A stretch of DNA of 64,000 bases from contig VLTN01000006.1 in NCBI GenBank assembly GCA_008330645.1, positions 62,001-126,000 of the forward strand. Direction: 5' to 3'. A program made the translations under genes and the position numbers. Source of the stretch: Cafeteria roenbergensis. Taxonomy: Eukaryota; Sar; Bigyra; Bicosoecida; Cafeteriaceae. The stretch's first letter is position 1, and the number at the start of each line of letters is the position of its first letter. Under the pieces are notes generated by a model. The model ran no database searches. It saw nothing but the letters and a program-made list of their open reading frames with translations, and had not been told where the DNA came from. Of the stretch, positions 38,977 to 49,884 are shown piece after piece.

Positions 38977-41703
38977 TCACTCCGCCAGTCGAATGCCACG
39001 TGGGCGCGGGCCGCTCGATGGCGGTGCTTTGGCCTCCTCGGCGACGGCCCCAGGCCGCCGGGTCGCTGGGGCCTCGGGAGCAGCCTCCCCCGCAATGAAC
39101 GACCCGAGCGCGTGGGCAAGCGAAGCCACAGCATCGCTGCTGGTTCCCCGCGCGGCCTCCTGCTCGTCTGCCGCCTGCGCTGAACGGGGCACCTTGTCGT
39201 CGCCGCCCGAGGCCATGCTGAGCAGGTCTCGCTCTCGTGGCGTCAGGGCCAGCATTCCTGCCATGAGCGCAGCGACGTCTCCGCGCTTCTCTGGCCTTGC
39301 GCACCACTCGACAAGCAGCCTGCCTACAACGCGCCGCTCGACGCACTCCTCCCGCATGGCCGAGCAAGCGCGCCTCGCCTCGTCTGCGTCCCGCCTCAGA
39401 GCCGTGCTCTCCTCCCGCATGGCCGCGAGCGCCATGAGTGCCTCGGCCTTGTCTCGGCGCAGCCGAGCAACTCGGTCGCTGCAGCCCGCCTCTGCGCCGG
39501 GCGCGCCGTCGCCTGCTCGGGGGCTGGCCTCCGCCTGCCGGCAGCGATCGAGCGCGTCGCGCAGCTGGCCCTGCAAGGCGGCTTCGCGGGCCTCGGCTGC
39601 CGCCCGAGCCTCTCTGTCTGCGACGGCGACGCGCCGCAGGCGGGACAGGGCCGTCTCCGCCTCCGCAGCGGCCATCCGCGCCACGTCCGCCTCGTGCTCA
39701 GCGGCTGTGGCCCGCGCCAGTGCAGCCGCCTCGGCAGCCTGCGAGGCGACGGGGGTGCCTGCAGCGACCGGCGTGCCGGCGCCGCCCCCGCCAGCCACCT
39801 CGGCCTGCTCCAGCAGCCGCCTCAGCGTGGCCTCGCCCCGCCTCGCTTCCGCCGCCTCGTCCAGCGCCCTGGACAGCCCCTCCCTGCCCAGCCGCTGGCT
39901 CTCGCGGGCCTGCTCCCGGGCATCACGCAGCGACTCCTCCGCCCGCTCCGCCCGCTTCAGCGCCCCCTCCAGCGCCTCTTCTGCCCGCCGGCGCCCGGCC
40001 TCCGCGTCTGCCAGCAGCGCCCGCGCCCGCCTGGCTTCCGCCGCCTCGGAAGCTGTGCGCCGTTCTGCAGCCTCCGCCCTGGCCAGCGCCTCCTCCCCCC
40101 GCCGCCGCGCCGCCTGCAGCTCCCGCTTGAGCCCAGAGTACGCTCCGCTCAGGGCTGCGAACCGCTCCGCGCTGACGACGTCGCCGACCACGGACGACCC
40201 GGGCGGCGCCCGCTTCGCCCACGCTCCCGACGCCGCCGGAGCGGCGTGCGGAGGCGCCAGGGGCAGCACCGCCCCCCGGTCCGGCGAGTCGTCGCGCGGG
40301 CGGCTGCGACCGGGCGCTGCGTGGCGGCCGGGCGACGGCGCGCTGACGGGCGCGGCAGGCAGAGGCGCGCCTTGGGCTGCGAGCAGCGCAGCGCGGGAGG
40401 GGCCGCTGGAGCTGGCCTCGCCGCTGGGTGGTCCCCCCCGCTCCGGCTCGGCGGCGGGGGCGAGCGACGGCGGAACGGCCGTGCGTGGCGCGCCGGTCTC
40501 TGCGACCGCCGGGCCTGGGAGAGCGCCGCCAGCCGCCGGGAGAGCGGCGGAGCCGATGAGCCCGGCGGTGGGCGGGCCGGAGCTGGGGACGGCTGACGAT
40601 GCGCGCGCTGGCTTGCGGCCGACCTCCGCCGAGCCAGTCCCGGTCGAAGCGCCCGACAGCGCCTCCCGCTGCGCCGCGAGTGCGGCTGCTGGGTCTGCTG
40701 TGAATTGCCCAGCCGGCGCCGGCGCCGGAGCGCTTGGTCCGACGTCCACCTGGGCCGTTGGACCGGCCGTCGGGCCGGCCGGCGGCTGGCCACGCGGCTC
40801 GGACACGGGCAAGGAGGGCGCTTGCGGTGGCGGCTGCAACTGCGACGTCGCGCGGAAACGGTCACCGGCACTGCTGGCCCGCTCTGGGGCGAGGCCGGGC
40901 TGCGCCGGTGCATCTGCTGCGCCTGGCATGCCCGGAGATGCCGGGGGCGGCCCACAGGGCACACCGGGCTGCGGCTGCGGCTGCGGCTGCGGGCGAACCT
41001 CGCCCGCGGGCGCAACGCGTGTGGTGGCGCCGCCCGACGGCTCGACAGTGCTGGGATGGGGCGCGATGCGAGCGCCCGCCCGGGCGCGCGGGTGGTCCGG
41101 GTCGGGGGCGCCGTTGCGATAGTGCGTAGGCGTGGCTGGCTCTCCGGGCGGCGCGGCACCGGGCTGCCCGACGGTCGGACCTGGTCCGAGCTCGGCAGAG
41201 CTGGCACCGCTGGGCGCAGGGATGGAGAGCGGCTGACCGGCTCGGCCCGAGGCGCCGGTGGCTGCGGAGCGACGCTCGGCCGGCTTGCTTGGCGTTGGGC
41301 CAAGCGTGGCGGGGTCGGGCGAGACGGCCCCGCCTCGGCCACGGCGCTGGCGGGCTGCCTCGGGGCTGACCGGCGTTGACGGCGCGGCAGGTGCGCCTGC
41401 CTGCTTGCGGGGGGTCAGGCCGCCACGGGGCTGAATGTCCACCGAGAACCCGGCCATCGCCTTTCGGATGGCCTCGGCGTCGTCTGCGCCGCTCAGGGAC
41501 CCGAGCATGGCGGCAAACCCGAGCCTGCGCGGAACTTGCGGCGACGGCGCGTCGGGCGAGCGCACCTCTCTGTCGCCCTGGTCCGTCCCATGGCCAGCGC
41601 CCGGCGAATCAAACTCCTCCGTCAGGTCGCCCTCCTCTACCTCTTCCTCCTCCTCAGAGTCGCCCGCCAGGGCGGACATCACGTCCTGCAAGCCGCTCCA
41701 CAT
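38977..41703 (-). CDS. Golgin-like coiled-coil protein with GRIP/GRAB-like C-terminus
   Basis: Single-exon 908-aa protein starting MWSGLQDVMSALAGDSEEEE. Residues 1-60 are acidic and residues ~100-500 are Pro/Ala/Ser-rich and probably disordered. A coiled coil follows at about 508-785 (ERFAALSGAYSGLKREL, then Glu/Arg/Ala heptads and EALMALAAMREESTALRRDA). The segment at ~786-835 (RRVVGRLLVEWCARPEKRGD, then ALMAGMLALTPRERDLL) resembles the GRAB/GRIP-type helices with which golgins such as GMAP-210/Rud3 bind Arf or Arl GTPases. A short Ala-rich tail ends RGIRLAE. The acidic head, disordered linker, coiled coil and small C-terminal helical domain fit a tethering golgin on Golgi membranes. The GRAB call is by pattern only, and a different coiled-coil scaffold is possible. 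It is convergent with the upstream coiled-coil gene, only 148 bp away. Confidence 0.55.
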   Translation of the reverse strand: MWSGLQDVMSALAGDSEEEEEVEEGDLTEEFDSPGAGHGTDQGDREVRSPDAPSPQVPRRLGFAAMLGSLSGADDAEAIRKAMAGFSVDIQPRGGLTPRKQAGAPAAPSTPVSPEAARQRRGRGGAVSPDPATLGPTPSKPAERRSAATGASGRAGQPLSIPAPSGASSAELGPGPTVGQPGAAPPGEPATPTHYRNGAPDPDHPRARAGARIAPHPSTVEPSGGATTRVAPAGEVRPQPQPQPQPGVPCGPPPASPGMPGAADAPAQPGLAPERASSAGDRFRATSQLQPPPQAPSLPVSEPRGQPPAGPTAGPTAQVDVGPSAPAPAPAGQFTADPAAALAAQREALSGASTGTGSAEVGRKPARASSAVPSSGPPTAGLIGSAALPAAGGALPGPAVAETGAPRTAVPPSLAPAAEPERGGPPSGEASSSGPSRAALLAAQGAPLPAAPVSAPSPGRHAAPGRSRPRDDSPDRGAVLPLAPPHAAPAASGAWAKRAPPGSSVVGDVVSAERFAALSGAYSGLKRELQAARRRGEEALARAEAAERRTASEAAEARRARALLADAEAGRRRAEEALEGALKRAERAEESLRDAREQARESQRLGREGLSRALDEAAEARRGEATLRRLLEQAEVAGGGGAGTPVAAGTPVASQAAEAAALARATAAEHEADVARMAAAEAETALSRLRRVAVADREARAAAEAREAALQGQLRDALDRCRQAEASPRAGDGAPGAEAGCSDRVARLRRDKAEALMALAAMREESTALRRDADEARRACSAMREECVERRVVGRLLVEWCARPEKRGDVAALMAGMLALTPRERDLLSMASGGDDKVPRSAQAADEQEAARGTSSDAVASLAHALGSFIAGEAAPEAPATRRPGAVAEEAKAPPSSGPRPRGIRLAE

Positions 41704-42075
41704 GCTCAGCGCGCGCCGGGGCGCAGGAAAGGGTGAGCCTCCGGCCAGCCGCGGTCGGAACGGCGGGCAGCTGGCAGCGCCCTTTTCGAGGCCCTCCCTC
41801 GGTGTGGGCCAGCGGCTGTGCGGCGGGGCCGGTGCGGGGCGGCTTTCCCGTTCGCAACCGGCGGCAGAGCTCGTGGTTCAGCAGCAGCGAAATGCCAGTC
41901 AGCGCCTCGCCGCTGCCCGCGGTGCAAGTCCACAGCGGCCGTCGCGGCGAGGCACGGGGCCGCGCTCGAGGTCGCACGCCGGCCGGAGGGCGGAGAGCAT
42001 CGCTCCTGCCGTTGGTCTCGAGGCTCCCGGGGCGGACGCCTGACAAGCGGGGGAAGCGGCGCAAGCGAAATCGCC
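41704..42075. promoter_or_regulatory. Divergent upstream region of golgin-like and GUF1 genes
   Basis: A 372-bp spacer with no recognisable gene and, unlike several others, no strong A/T island. GCAAGCGAAATCGCC lies directly before the GUF1 ATG. The GUF1 frame is open through this region, but its residues are Arg/Gly-rich and contain no convincing earlier start. Confidence 0.35.
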
Positions 42076-44256
42076 ATGCTTGCCGCTGCTTCGGGCGCCC
42101 GGGCCGCAACGGCCAGGGCGAGGAGCTGGGCAGCAGCTTTCGTTGCTGGGGGGCTGCGGGCCGACGCCTCGTGGGGCCGGTCGCGCGCAGGACTGGGCCG
42201 CTGGTTTGGCGCGACCGCAGCGGCGCTGGCGGACTTTGACGGCGTCCCGCCCGGCGTCAAGAAGCTGCTGAGCGAGTACGAGTCGGTTCCGTTGGAGCGC
42301 ACGCGCAACTTTTCCATCATCGCTCACGTGGACCACGGCAAGAGCACTTTGGCGGACCGCATGCTTGAGCTCGTGGGCAACATCTACAAGCCGGGCGAGG
42401 CCCCCGGCGCCGCGCCCCCGGGCTCCACCAAGGCTGCCATGGCGGCAGCCAAGGCTGCCGAGTCTGTAGCGAACGAGCAAGTGCTCGACAGCCTCAAGGT
42501 GGAGCGTGAGCGCGGCATCACGGTCAAGGCGCAAACGGCCTCGCTGCTGTACGTGCCGTCTGGCGGTGACCCGGACAAGCCATACCTGCTCAACCTGATC
42601 GACACACCGGGCCACGTCGACTTTGCCTACGAGGTTTCCAGGTCCCTGGCAGCGTGCCAGGGGGCGCTGCTGCTCGTCGACTGCACCCAGGGCGTCCAGG
42701 CGCAAACCGTTGCCAATCTGTCCACCGCCCGCAAATCAGGCCTCGAGATCATTCCCGCTCTCACGAAGATTGACTTGCCGAACGCGGACCCAGAGCCGGC
42801 GCTGGAGCAGATCGAGAGCGTGCTGAGGCTCCCCACGGACGACGTCCCTTGGACGTCTGGCAAGACCGGTGACGGAGTCACGGATGCGCTCGACGCCGTC
42901 GTGCGGCGCCTGGGCATGCCCAAGGGACGCCCCGACGCCCCGACTCGCGCACTGCTGTTCGATTCGTGGTACGACGAGTTCCGCGGCGTGATTTGCGTGC
43001 TGCAGGTGGTGGACGGCGTCCTGGAAAAGGGCGATCGGGTGCAGACGTCGCACGGCGATTCGCAGTACGTCATCTCCGAGCTCGGCCTCCTGACGCCCGG
43101 CCGCCACCCCGTGCGCCGCATCCTGGCAGGGCAGGTGGGCTACGTGGTCACGGGCATGCGCGACCCACGGGAGGCGCGGGTGGGCGACACGGTCGTGGTT
43201 GTGCAGGGAGCTGGCGCCACGCCTGCCGGCGAGCCCCCGGTCGGGCCGCTGCCGGGCTTTGAGCCCTCCAAGCCAATGGTGTTTGCCAGCATTTTCCCCG
43301 TGGACACGTCTGACTTTGACGGGCTGCGCGTGGCTGTGGAGAAGCTCGCACTAACGGACAGCTCCGTGACGCTTGTGAAGGAGAACTCGTCCTCGCTGGG
43401 CTTCGGGTTCCGCTGCGGCTTCCTCGGCCTCTTGCACATGGACGTGTTCCACCAGCGGCTGGCGGACGAGTTTGACATGCCCGTCATCGCCACGGCCCCC
43501 ATGGTCCCCTACCGGATTGAGCTCGAGGCGGGCCATTCCATGCCGGCTGGCGCCGCAGGCACCGAGGCCGCGACCCCTGACGAGGACGGCCTGATCACGG
43601 TGGAGCGCCCCGACGACTTCCCCGACCCCAACATCATTCGCCGTACGTTCGAGCCAATGGTCAAGGCCAGCGTCATCGCGCCCAGCGAGGCCTACAGCAG
43701 CATCATGTCGCTGATGCAGACGCACCGCGGCCGGTCGGACGAGATCTCCTACCTGGACGACGGCCGCGTTCTGATGAAATACATCATGCCGTGGCAGGAG
43801 GTCGTGACCAATTTCTTCGACAAGCTCAAGAGCGCCACGGCAGGATACGCCACCTTCGACTACGAGCCCGCGGGGTACGAGGCGAGCAACGTGGTCAAGA
43901 TCGACATGCTCCTCAACGGCGCGCCGGTCGACTCGCTCTCGTTCGTGGCGCACCGCTCCTCGGCTGAAGTTCAGGGCCGGCGGGTTGCGCAGCGCCTGCG
44001 CGCCGTGATTCGCAGGCAGCAGTTCGAGGTGGTGATCCAGGCCGCGTTTGGCAAGAAGATCTTTGCCCGCGAGCGCATCCCGCCCTACCGAAAGGACGTG
44101 CTCTCGCGCTCGGGCAAGACCGTGGGAGGCGGGGACCTCACCCGCAAGCGCAAGCTGCTGGAGAAGCAAAAGAAGGGCAAGGCGCGCATGCGGTCCGTGG
44201 GCAACGTGCAGCTCAGCCAGGAGGCATTCCACGCCGTGCTCTCGCGCGGCGAGTGA
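42076..44256 (+). CDS. GUF1: GUF1/EF4 (LepA) translation GTPase, mitochondrial
   Basis: Ribosome-associated back-translocase-type GTPase of the LepA/EF4 family, 726 aa, one exon. The first ~50 residues (MLAAASGARAATARARSWAA and on) are Ala/Arg-rich without acids, a likely mitochondrial presequence. P-loop AHVDHGKST at 83-91; switch II DTPGH at 176-180; G4 is TKID rather than NKID. Family marks: QVLDSLKVERERGITVKAQ, YEVSRSLAACQGALLLVD, GFGFRCGFLGLLHMDVFHQR, and the LepA-specific C-terminus RKRKLLEKQKKGKARMRSVG with QEAFHAVL. About 30 residues rich in Ala/Pro/Gly are inserted in switch I between LVGN and the QVLDSL segment, and another short insert follows MVPYRIELEAG. The ATG at 42076 is chosen because it gives the presequence; the upstream in-frame sequence is not credible coding. 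Confidence 0.95.
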   Translation: MLAAASGARAATARARSWAAAFVAGGLRADASWGRSRAGLGRWFGATAAALADFDGVPPGVKKLLSEYESVPLERTRNFSIIAHVDHGKSTLADRMLELVGNIYKPGEAPGAAPPGSTKAAMAAAKAAESVANEQVLDSLKVERERGITVKAQTASLLYVPSGGDPDKPYLLNLIDTPGHVDFAYEVSRSLAACQGALLLVDCTQGVQAQTVANLSTARKSGLEIIPALTKIDLPNADPEPALEQIESVLRLPTDDVPWTSGKTGDGVTDALDAVVRRLGMPKGRPDAPTRALLFDSWYDEFRGVICVLQVVDGVLEKGDRVQTSHGDSQYVISELGLLTPGRHPVRRILAGQVGYVVTGMRDPREARVGDTVVVVQGAGATPAGEPPVGPLPGFEPSKPMVFASIFPVDTSDFDGLRVAVEKLALTDSSVTLVKENSSSLGFGFRCGFLGLLHMDVFHQRLADEFDMPVIATAPMVPYRIELEAGHSMPAGAAGTEAATPDEDGLITVERPDDFPDPNIIRRTFEPMVKASVIAPSEAYSSIMSLMQTHRGRSDEISYLDDGRVLMKYIMPWQEVVTNFFDKLKSATAGYATFDYEPAGYEASNVVKIDMLLNGAPVDSLSFVAHRSSAEVQGRRVAQRLRAVIRRQQFEVVIQAAFGKKIFARERIPPYRKDVLSRSGKTVGGGDLTRKRKLLEKQKKGKARMRSVGNVQLSQEAFHAVLSRGE

Positions 44257-44519
44257 TTGCTGCGCGGGGCCGCGGTCGAAGCCGTGCCCGGTGCAGCCCT
44301 GTGTGCCCGGCGAAACGAATGCAAAACAACAAAAATGGCCGACCTCTTGGTGCCGCTGCGGCCGCGCCTGTGCTCGTCACACACCGAACAACACGCACGG
44401 CGGTGGGTAGCGGGTGTTGGAGGACGAGGTGGCGGAGTTCTGCTCGCGCCGTTCACGCTAGCCACGACTGGTCGCCACGAGCAGGCCATCGGGCCAAGCT
44501 CAAGCTGCAAGACGCGAGC

Positions 44520-45717
44520 TCAACGGCCCACTGCAACAAGCGGCATCACGGCCGCCGAAGGCTCGAGGCGCGACCAGCCCCGCACGCCGGCAGCCGACAC
44601 GGCCGTTGAAGCGCGACACCGCATCGCCTCCGCGGCCGCAGCCGCGTCCGACGCCATTGCCGCCATCCGTGTGCTCGCGGCAGCACAGCCTGCTTCGAGG
44701 CCACGGGCGCACCCGCGCAGCAGCAGAGCCCTCCCCTCAAGCGCCGCTGCGGCCTCCACGGGGCACCCGCCCGCCTCGAAGCCACGCCGCGCCAGCTCCA
44801 GCCGCCTCAGCGCCTGCGCCGCCGCGTCCGCGCCCACCACTGCCAGCCGGTGAGTCACGTCCCCGCCGGCCGCACCGTCAGCGATGGCGGCACCCGCCGA
44901 CGGGCCGCGCCCTGCTGCCTCCGCCACGAGCGCGCCCCACCAACCCGCTGGCGCCGCCGGCCTGCCAGTGGGCACTTCCTTGCTCCGCAAGGACGCCTCA
45001 ACGAGGGATCGGGCGAGCCACAGCTGCGCCGTCGCCGCCGCAGCAGCGCCTGCACCGCCCACAGCGCCTCCCCACTGGTCCTCGCCCTGCCCGCCCAGGC
45101 ACCCCACCGCGCCGTCCCAGTCGAGCCTGGCAGCGCGCACCGCCGCCTCCGCCATGGCCACCCCACAGGCCGCGTCGCCCGTCAGCTGCGGGAACCGTAC
45201 CAGCAGCGCCCGGGCCGCCGCCGCCCACTCGCCCGCCAATGCCGCGGCCTCGGCCGCCTCCGCCGGCCGCGAAACCGCGGCGTGGTCGCTTCTGAGCGCC
45301 ATGTCCGCGGGGCCGCGCCAGCCCCTGGCAGGGCCGCCCCAGCACGACCCCTCGAGACAGTTGAACTTCAGCACAGCGGCTCGAGCCAGCAGGCAGCAAG
45401 CCTCGGCCCGCGCCCGCACGCACACCCGGGCGTGGGTCGCAGACGCGAGCAGATGCCCGCTGGGCCCAGCAACGTCACTGGGGCTCGGGTCAGAGCTGCA
45501 GCCAGCAGCGCGCAGCACCGCCCTGGCAGCGGCAGCGGCGTCGGCGGGGGATCCCCGGGCAAGCGACACCCACCCGGCTGCCAGCCGCACCGTCATGGCC
45601 AGCTCCGCCGAGTCGGCAGGCATCCGTACGGCCCTCAGGCTTGCGCTGCCGCCCGCGCCGGCGCTGGGAGCAGATGCGACGGTTGCGGCTGTCGCTGCAG
45701 CTGCTGCTGCTGCTGGC

Positions 45718-45753
<36 letters not shown>

Positions 45754-48700
45754 GGACGATTGTCGCTCGTGGATGGCACTGCCGCGGACGGCGCGCTTGA
45801 CACGGCTGGACCGCCCGAAGCGGCCGCGGGGCAAAGCCACCGCGCAAGCTGGGCCGGCTCCCTCGCTCCCGCCCGGCCGGCATATGAGCCCGGCTGCGCC
45901 GCGCGGTGTCTCGGAGTCGATGCTGCCGCGGTGCGGAGTCTCGCCTCCAGGATCCTCGCGAAACCGCTCTCAGCAGCCTCCCAGACGGCGTCGGCCGGCT
46001 GGCAGTCCCCATCGCCGCCGCTAGATGCGGCCAGCGTCAGGGCGGACACGCTGGCTCGGGCGAGCAGTCGGACTGCGGCCAGCCTTGCTGCATGCGGGGT
46101 CAGGCCGACCGGCGCGTAGCTGCCGACGTCGCCGCCGTCCCCGCCTGTGCCTGCAGAGCCGCACAGAGCGGCGAGGACGCGGCTCCCAATGGGGCCGTCT
46201 TGCAGCCCGACAGCGGACAGCACAGCACCAAGGGCAGCCGGGAACGGGTGCCCAGCGGAGCGTGAGCCGGCGGTGCTGGAGGCTGGCACGGAGGAAGAGC
46301 TAGAGGAGGACGATGACGACGACGACGACGACGATGACGACGACGCGTCCGGCGCCCCGGCCTCAAGAAACGCCGGCGCCGCGACTGCCGCAACCGCAGC
46401 TGACACCGGCAGCCCCCTGTCCGAGAAGAGTCGGTGCCGGGACGCGGCGTCAACGGCGGCGGCGGACTGCTCCTCAGCCAAGGACAGCGGTCTGGAGCCG
46501 AAGGGTCCGTGGCCCTGTGCGGCTTGCGGTGTCGAGTCGCCTCCCCCGGCAGAGCCGACCGCACCGGCTCTGCCCCTGGATGACGTGGCCGCGGACCGGC
46601 TTGCGTCCTCGAACCGCGAGGTCATCGGGTGCAGAGCCGCGCCAGCTGGGCCGTGGCTGGCGACGTGGTCGAGGGAGAGTGCCCCGGGTACGCAGAGCGG
46701 GCGTGCGGACGCCAGCGTGACAGCGGGCGGTGAGCCTGCACTCGCGGCGGCCGGGCCAGCGCCGGCTGCTTGCGCTGCTGTCCGGGCCTCAAGGCGTCGG
46801 TAGAGCCGCCTCGCGCTGGAATCGGCCTGCCACGGCCAAGGGCTGGCGAGGGGGGGCGCGGCCGCTCGAATCGCGGCCGCGGCTCGAAGGCGCAGTCGCG
46901 GCTGCCCCGCCTCGACCGCCCGCCTGAAGGCACGCGCAAGGGCCGCGTAGGAGAGGGAGGCATCGGGCGGGGGCGAGGCCCCGGCGCGGCCGCTCCGGCT
47001 GGCGACCCCGTGCCAGAGTGCCGCTGACTGGGACATGCTCGCCCGGGCTTCGGCGGCCTCTGCCGCAAGCGACGAGGCGAGCAGAGCCCACGCTGCCGCA
47101 GCGGCGTCGCCTGACGTACCGGCTGCCCGCAGCGCCTCCTCGGCCGCCAGCGCCCCGCTGGCGGCTCTGCCGGCATCAGCATCTGCCCACGACCGGAGCA
47201 GCAGCGCGTATTGCGAGGAGGCCGCCCCCCTCACGGCCGAGGCTAGGGCGAGCCCGGCGCCCATAGGTCCCCACGGGAGGCCCCCCTGCCCGCCTCGGGC
47301 CGGCACACCGAGCGCGCCGGCCCCTCGCCCAGCCCCGTCCGCGCCAACCAGCGGCGGGGCGGAGGCTGCCGCGAGCCAGAACGCAACGGCCTCGGTCGCG
47401 ACGGGGTTGCGCGGGCCCCGCCCGGCCGCACGCACCAGGTGCTCCCCAGAGCGGCAGGTGAGGTCGGCGGCAGCCCGGGCCGTGGCGTCCGCAATTTCCG
47501 CCGCTTGCCGGGCCGCGTGAGGCGTTGCCACCGCGGCGGTTGGCGAGCCGAACCCCACGAGGGCCACGAGGCGGGCGGGAGGGGGCAGCGTGGCCGTGGC
47601 AGTGGCGCCGGACCCGCTGCCAGCCACAGCTGCCACGGCCCGGGCCAGAGTGTCCGTTGCGTCAGCGCGGTCGCCGCCCGCCACGGACGCTAGGATACCG
47701 GCGCTGGCTGCGGCAGCTCTGCTTGCGGAAACGTGCTCGTGCTCTGCCGCCACTTCGTCCGAGTCGGCTGCGAGGGCCAGTACCCGACCCGCGCCAGCAC
47801 CAGCGCCAGCACCAGCTCCAGCGCCAGCTCCAGCGCCAGCGCCAGCGCCAGCACCAGCGCAGTATGGCTCTGCCGACGCCGTGAGGTGTGCCGGGATCGT
47901 CCCGCCGCCCCTGCCTCCGACAGTGGCTCGGAGCTGCAGGAGGGCGTGGGCGAACAGTGGCCCCGCCCGCTGCGCGTCCACCTCCGCCGCGGCGAAAGTG
48001 GCCCATGTAGCTGGCTCTGCACCGCGGAGGGTCACTGGCAGGCGCGGCGGCGGGGCGGCGGCGGCGGCGAGTGAGTGCTTCAGCCCGGTGGCCGGCTTGC
48101 GGCCGCGAGACACCACCTCGGCCTCGGCCGTCAGCCCCTGCTGCGGCAGGAGCCTGTCGACGTCGCCGGCCACCGTCTCACTCGCGCAGCCGATGCGGTC
48201 TGCGTGCCCGGCGCGGATGGCGGCGAGGGTTGCTCTGCCAGCAAGCACAGGGGCCGTGACGGCGGCCGTGGCGGCGGCCGTGGCGGCTCTGGCGTCGGCA
48301 CATGGCAGCAGAGCCGCTGACGAAGACGACGCGACGGGTTCGCCGGCCGCGGCAGCAGCGTGAGTCTGCGCCGCGCCCCCCCCCAGCTCCGCCTCGGCCT
48401 CCACCAGCGCCCAGGATACGACCTGGCGCCGCAGCCCCGCAACGCCCTCCCCCGCCGCCGCCTGCAGGGTCACGTCCAGACGACGCAGCAGGGCGGCGAG
48501 CGGGGTGTCGCGGCCGAGCATCAGCTGCGGGACACGGCGGGGTCTCTGGCCAATCACCACCGCATCAATGGACGCCGGCGGCAGAGCGGCGTCGGGCGCC
48601 GGCCACCGGTGATCGAAGTCCAGCGCCGAGGAGTGGAGGGCTTGCCCGGGCGCCACGACCGGCCTCCAGGCTGAGAGGCCCGGGGGGGCGGGCGTACCGG

Positions 48701-49884
48701 CAGCGCGCCTGGCGCCGCCAGGGGCGTGCTCTGGCGCGGCCGGGCTTCCGTGCTGCGGCTGCGGGCGGGGCTGGGTCGCGACGCCCCCAGAGCCGTCCAC
48801 GCGCTCCCAGGCGGTGAACGGCGCGCGGTTTCGCATGGCCAGCGGTCGCGTCCGCTGCAGCCAGTCCACGAGCCAGTCGACTGTCGCCGCGCCGGTGGCT
48901 GCCCTGGCGTCGGTTCGGAGGGAGTCGATCAGCTGCACGAGCGGCGAAACCGCCGTGGAGGCGTCATCCGTGTGAAGCCCTGCTGTGCCGTCGTCGCTTG
49001 CTGTGTCGCCGTGCTCCCCATCGATGGGCGCCGCCTCCCACGCGGCCTCCCAGGGCGCGGTCTGCGCTTCCAATGTGCGGCTGCCGGTGGCGGGGGCGGA
49101 GCCATCAACGCCGACGCCGGCCCGGGGGAGGTAGCCGGCGGGGCGGAGGACGGCAGCCTCTGCCCCTGCTAGCGTGGTCACGAGGCGGTCGTAGCGGCGC
49201 TGGGCGACGAGGTGGTGGGTGGGGTCGGCGCCTGCGAAGCCGATTCGCGCGTTCCCGGCGGAAGGCCGGGTCCACGTCGCTCGGTCGTCGGGGTCACGGT
49301 CCATGGGCTCGTCGATGGCGGTCTGCGGCGAGTAGGAACAGGGGGGCAAGTGGGGGAAAGGGGGGCGGGGGGGTGGCGCTTTGGGGCGAAGCAGGTGAGG
49401 GCGGCCACGGGCGCGGTCGGGCGCACGCTGCGCAGGCTTGGGCTGCCAGCCAGTGTTGCAACCGGCCTCGCCACCCTGCAACGGCGCCACTCACCACCGC
49501 CTCGGCTACGATGGAATCAAACATCTGGGGGTCGACGATGGCCGCGGAGAGCATGACCGCACGGGCCATCGCCGTCGCCACGGCGGCGCCAAACGGCCCC
49601 ACGCCCTCGGCCTCAAGGGCGCGGCCGAACGCGTTCGCCGACACGGCGGCTTCGCGAGGAATCCCCAGCAGACCCCACCTGGTGATTGCGCGCAGCAGCG
49701 ATCCCCACTCGGACTGGCCGCTGTGGGCCGGCTTGCCGTCGCTGCCATGGTTGACCAGCACGGCAAACGCGCGGTCCATCAGCACCTGCGGCTGCGTCGT
49801 CATGGCAGGAGACAGAATGCGCAGCACAACGGCCACAGCCAGCTCGGCAACGACCTGGCCAGCATCCTCGTCGGCCGCGGCCAT
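44520..49884 (-). CDS. Large Ala-rich orphan protein, 1730 aa
   Basis: Two exons: 49884-49495 (130 codons) and 49322-44520, separated by a 172-bp GTGAGT...GCAG intron in phase 0. I do not recognise the family. Exon 1 and the first part of exon 2 look like helical repeats (VVAELAVAVVLRILSPAMTT, then LVNHGSDGK and FGRALEAEGVGPFG). Residues ~150-250 are Asp/Thr-rich. The rest is a long run of Ala/Leu/Arg helices that suits a TPR- or HEAT-like solenoid (for example ELARRGFEAGGCPVEAAAAL near the C-terminus), broken by low-complexity inserts: two poly-Ser runs and an Ala-Gly repeat. No signal peptide or membrane segment is apparent. Codon use matches its neighbours. The alternative start at 49490 lies inside the proposed intron. 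It shares a 144-bp divergent promoter with the lyase gene. Confidence 0.7.
45718..45750. repeat. GAC trinucleotide run coding for poly-Ser
   Basis: About eleven GAC/GAT triplets on the plus strand; on the minus strand in the gene's frame they read as TCG Ser codons. A similar run lies at 46309-46345 in the same gene. Confidence 0.8.
46309..46345. repeat. Second GAC trinucleotide run coding for poly-Ser
   Basis: About twelve GAC/GAT triplets, again read as Ser codons on the minus strand of the orphan gene. The mixture of GAC and GAT parallels the run at 45718-45750. Confidence 0.8.
47791..47861. repeat. Degenerate AGCNCC hexamer repeat coding for Ala-Gly
   Basis: About twelve hexamers of form AGC(A/G/T)CC, read on the minus strand as alternating Ala and Gly within the 1730-aa orphan. 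Third-base variation indicates an older or selected tract compared with the pure array at 55611-55739. Confidence 0.8.
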
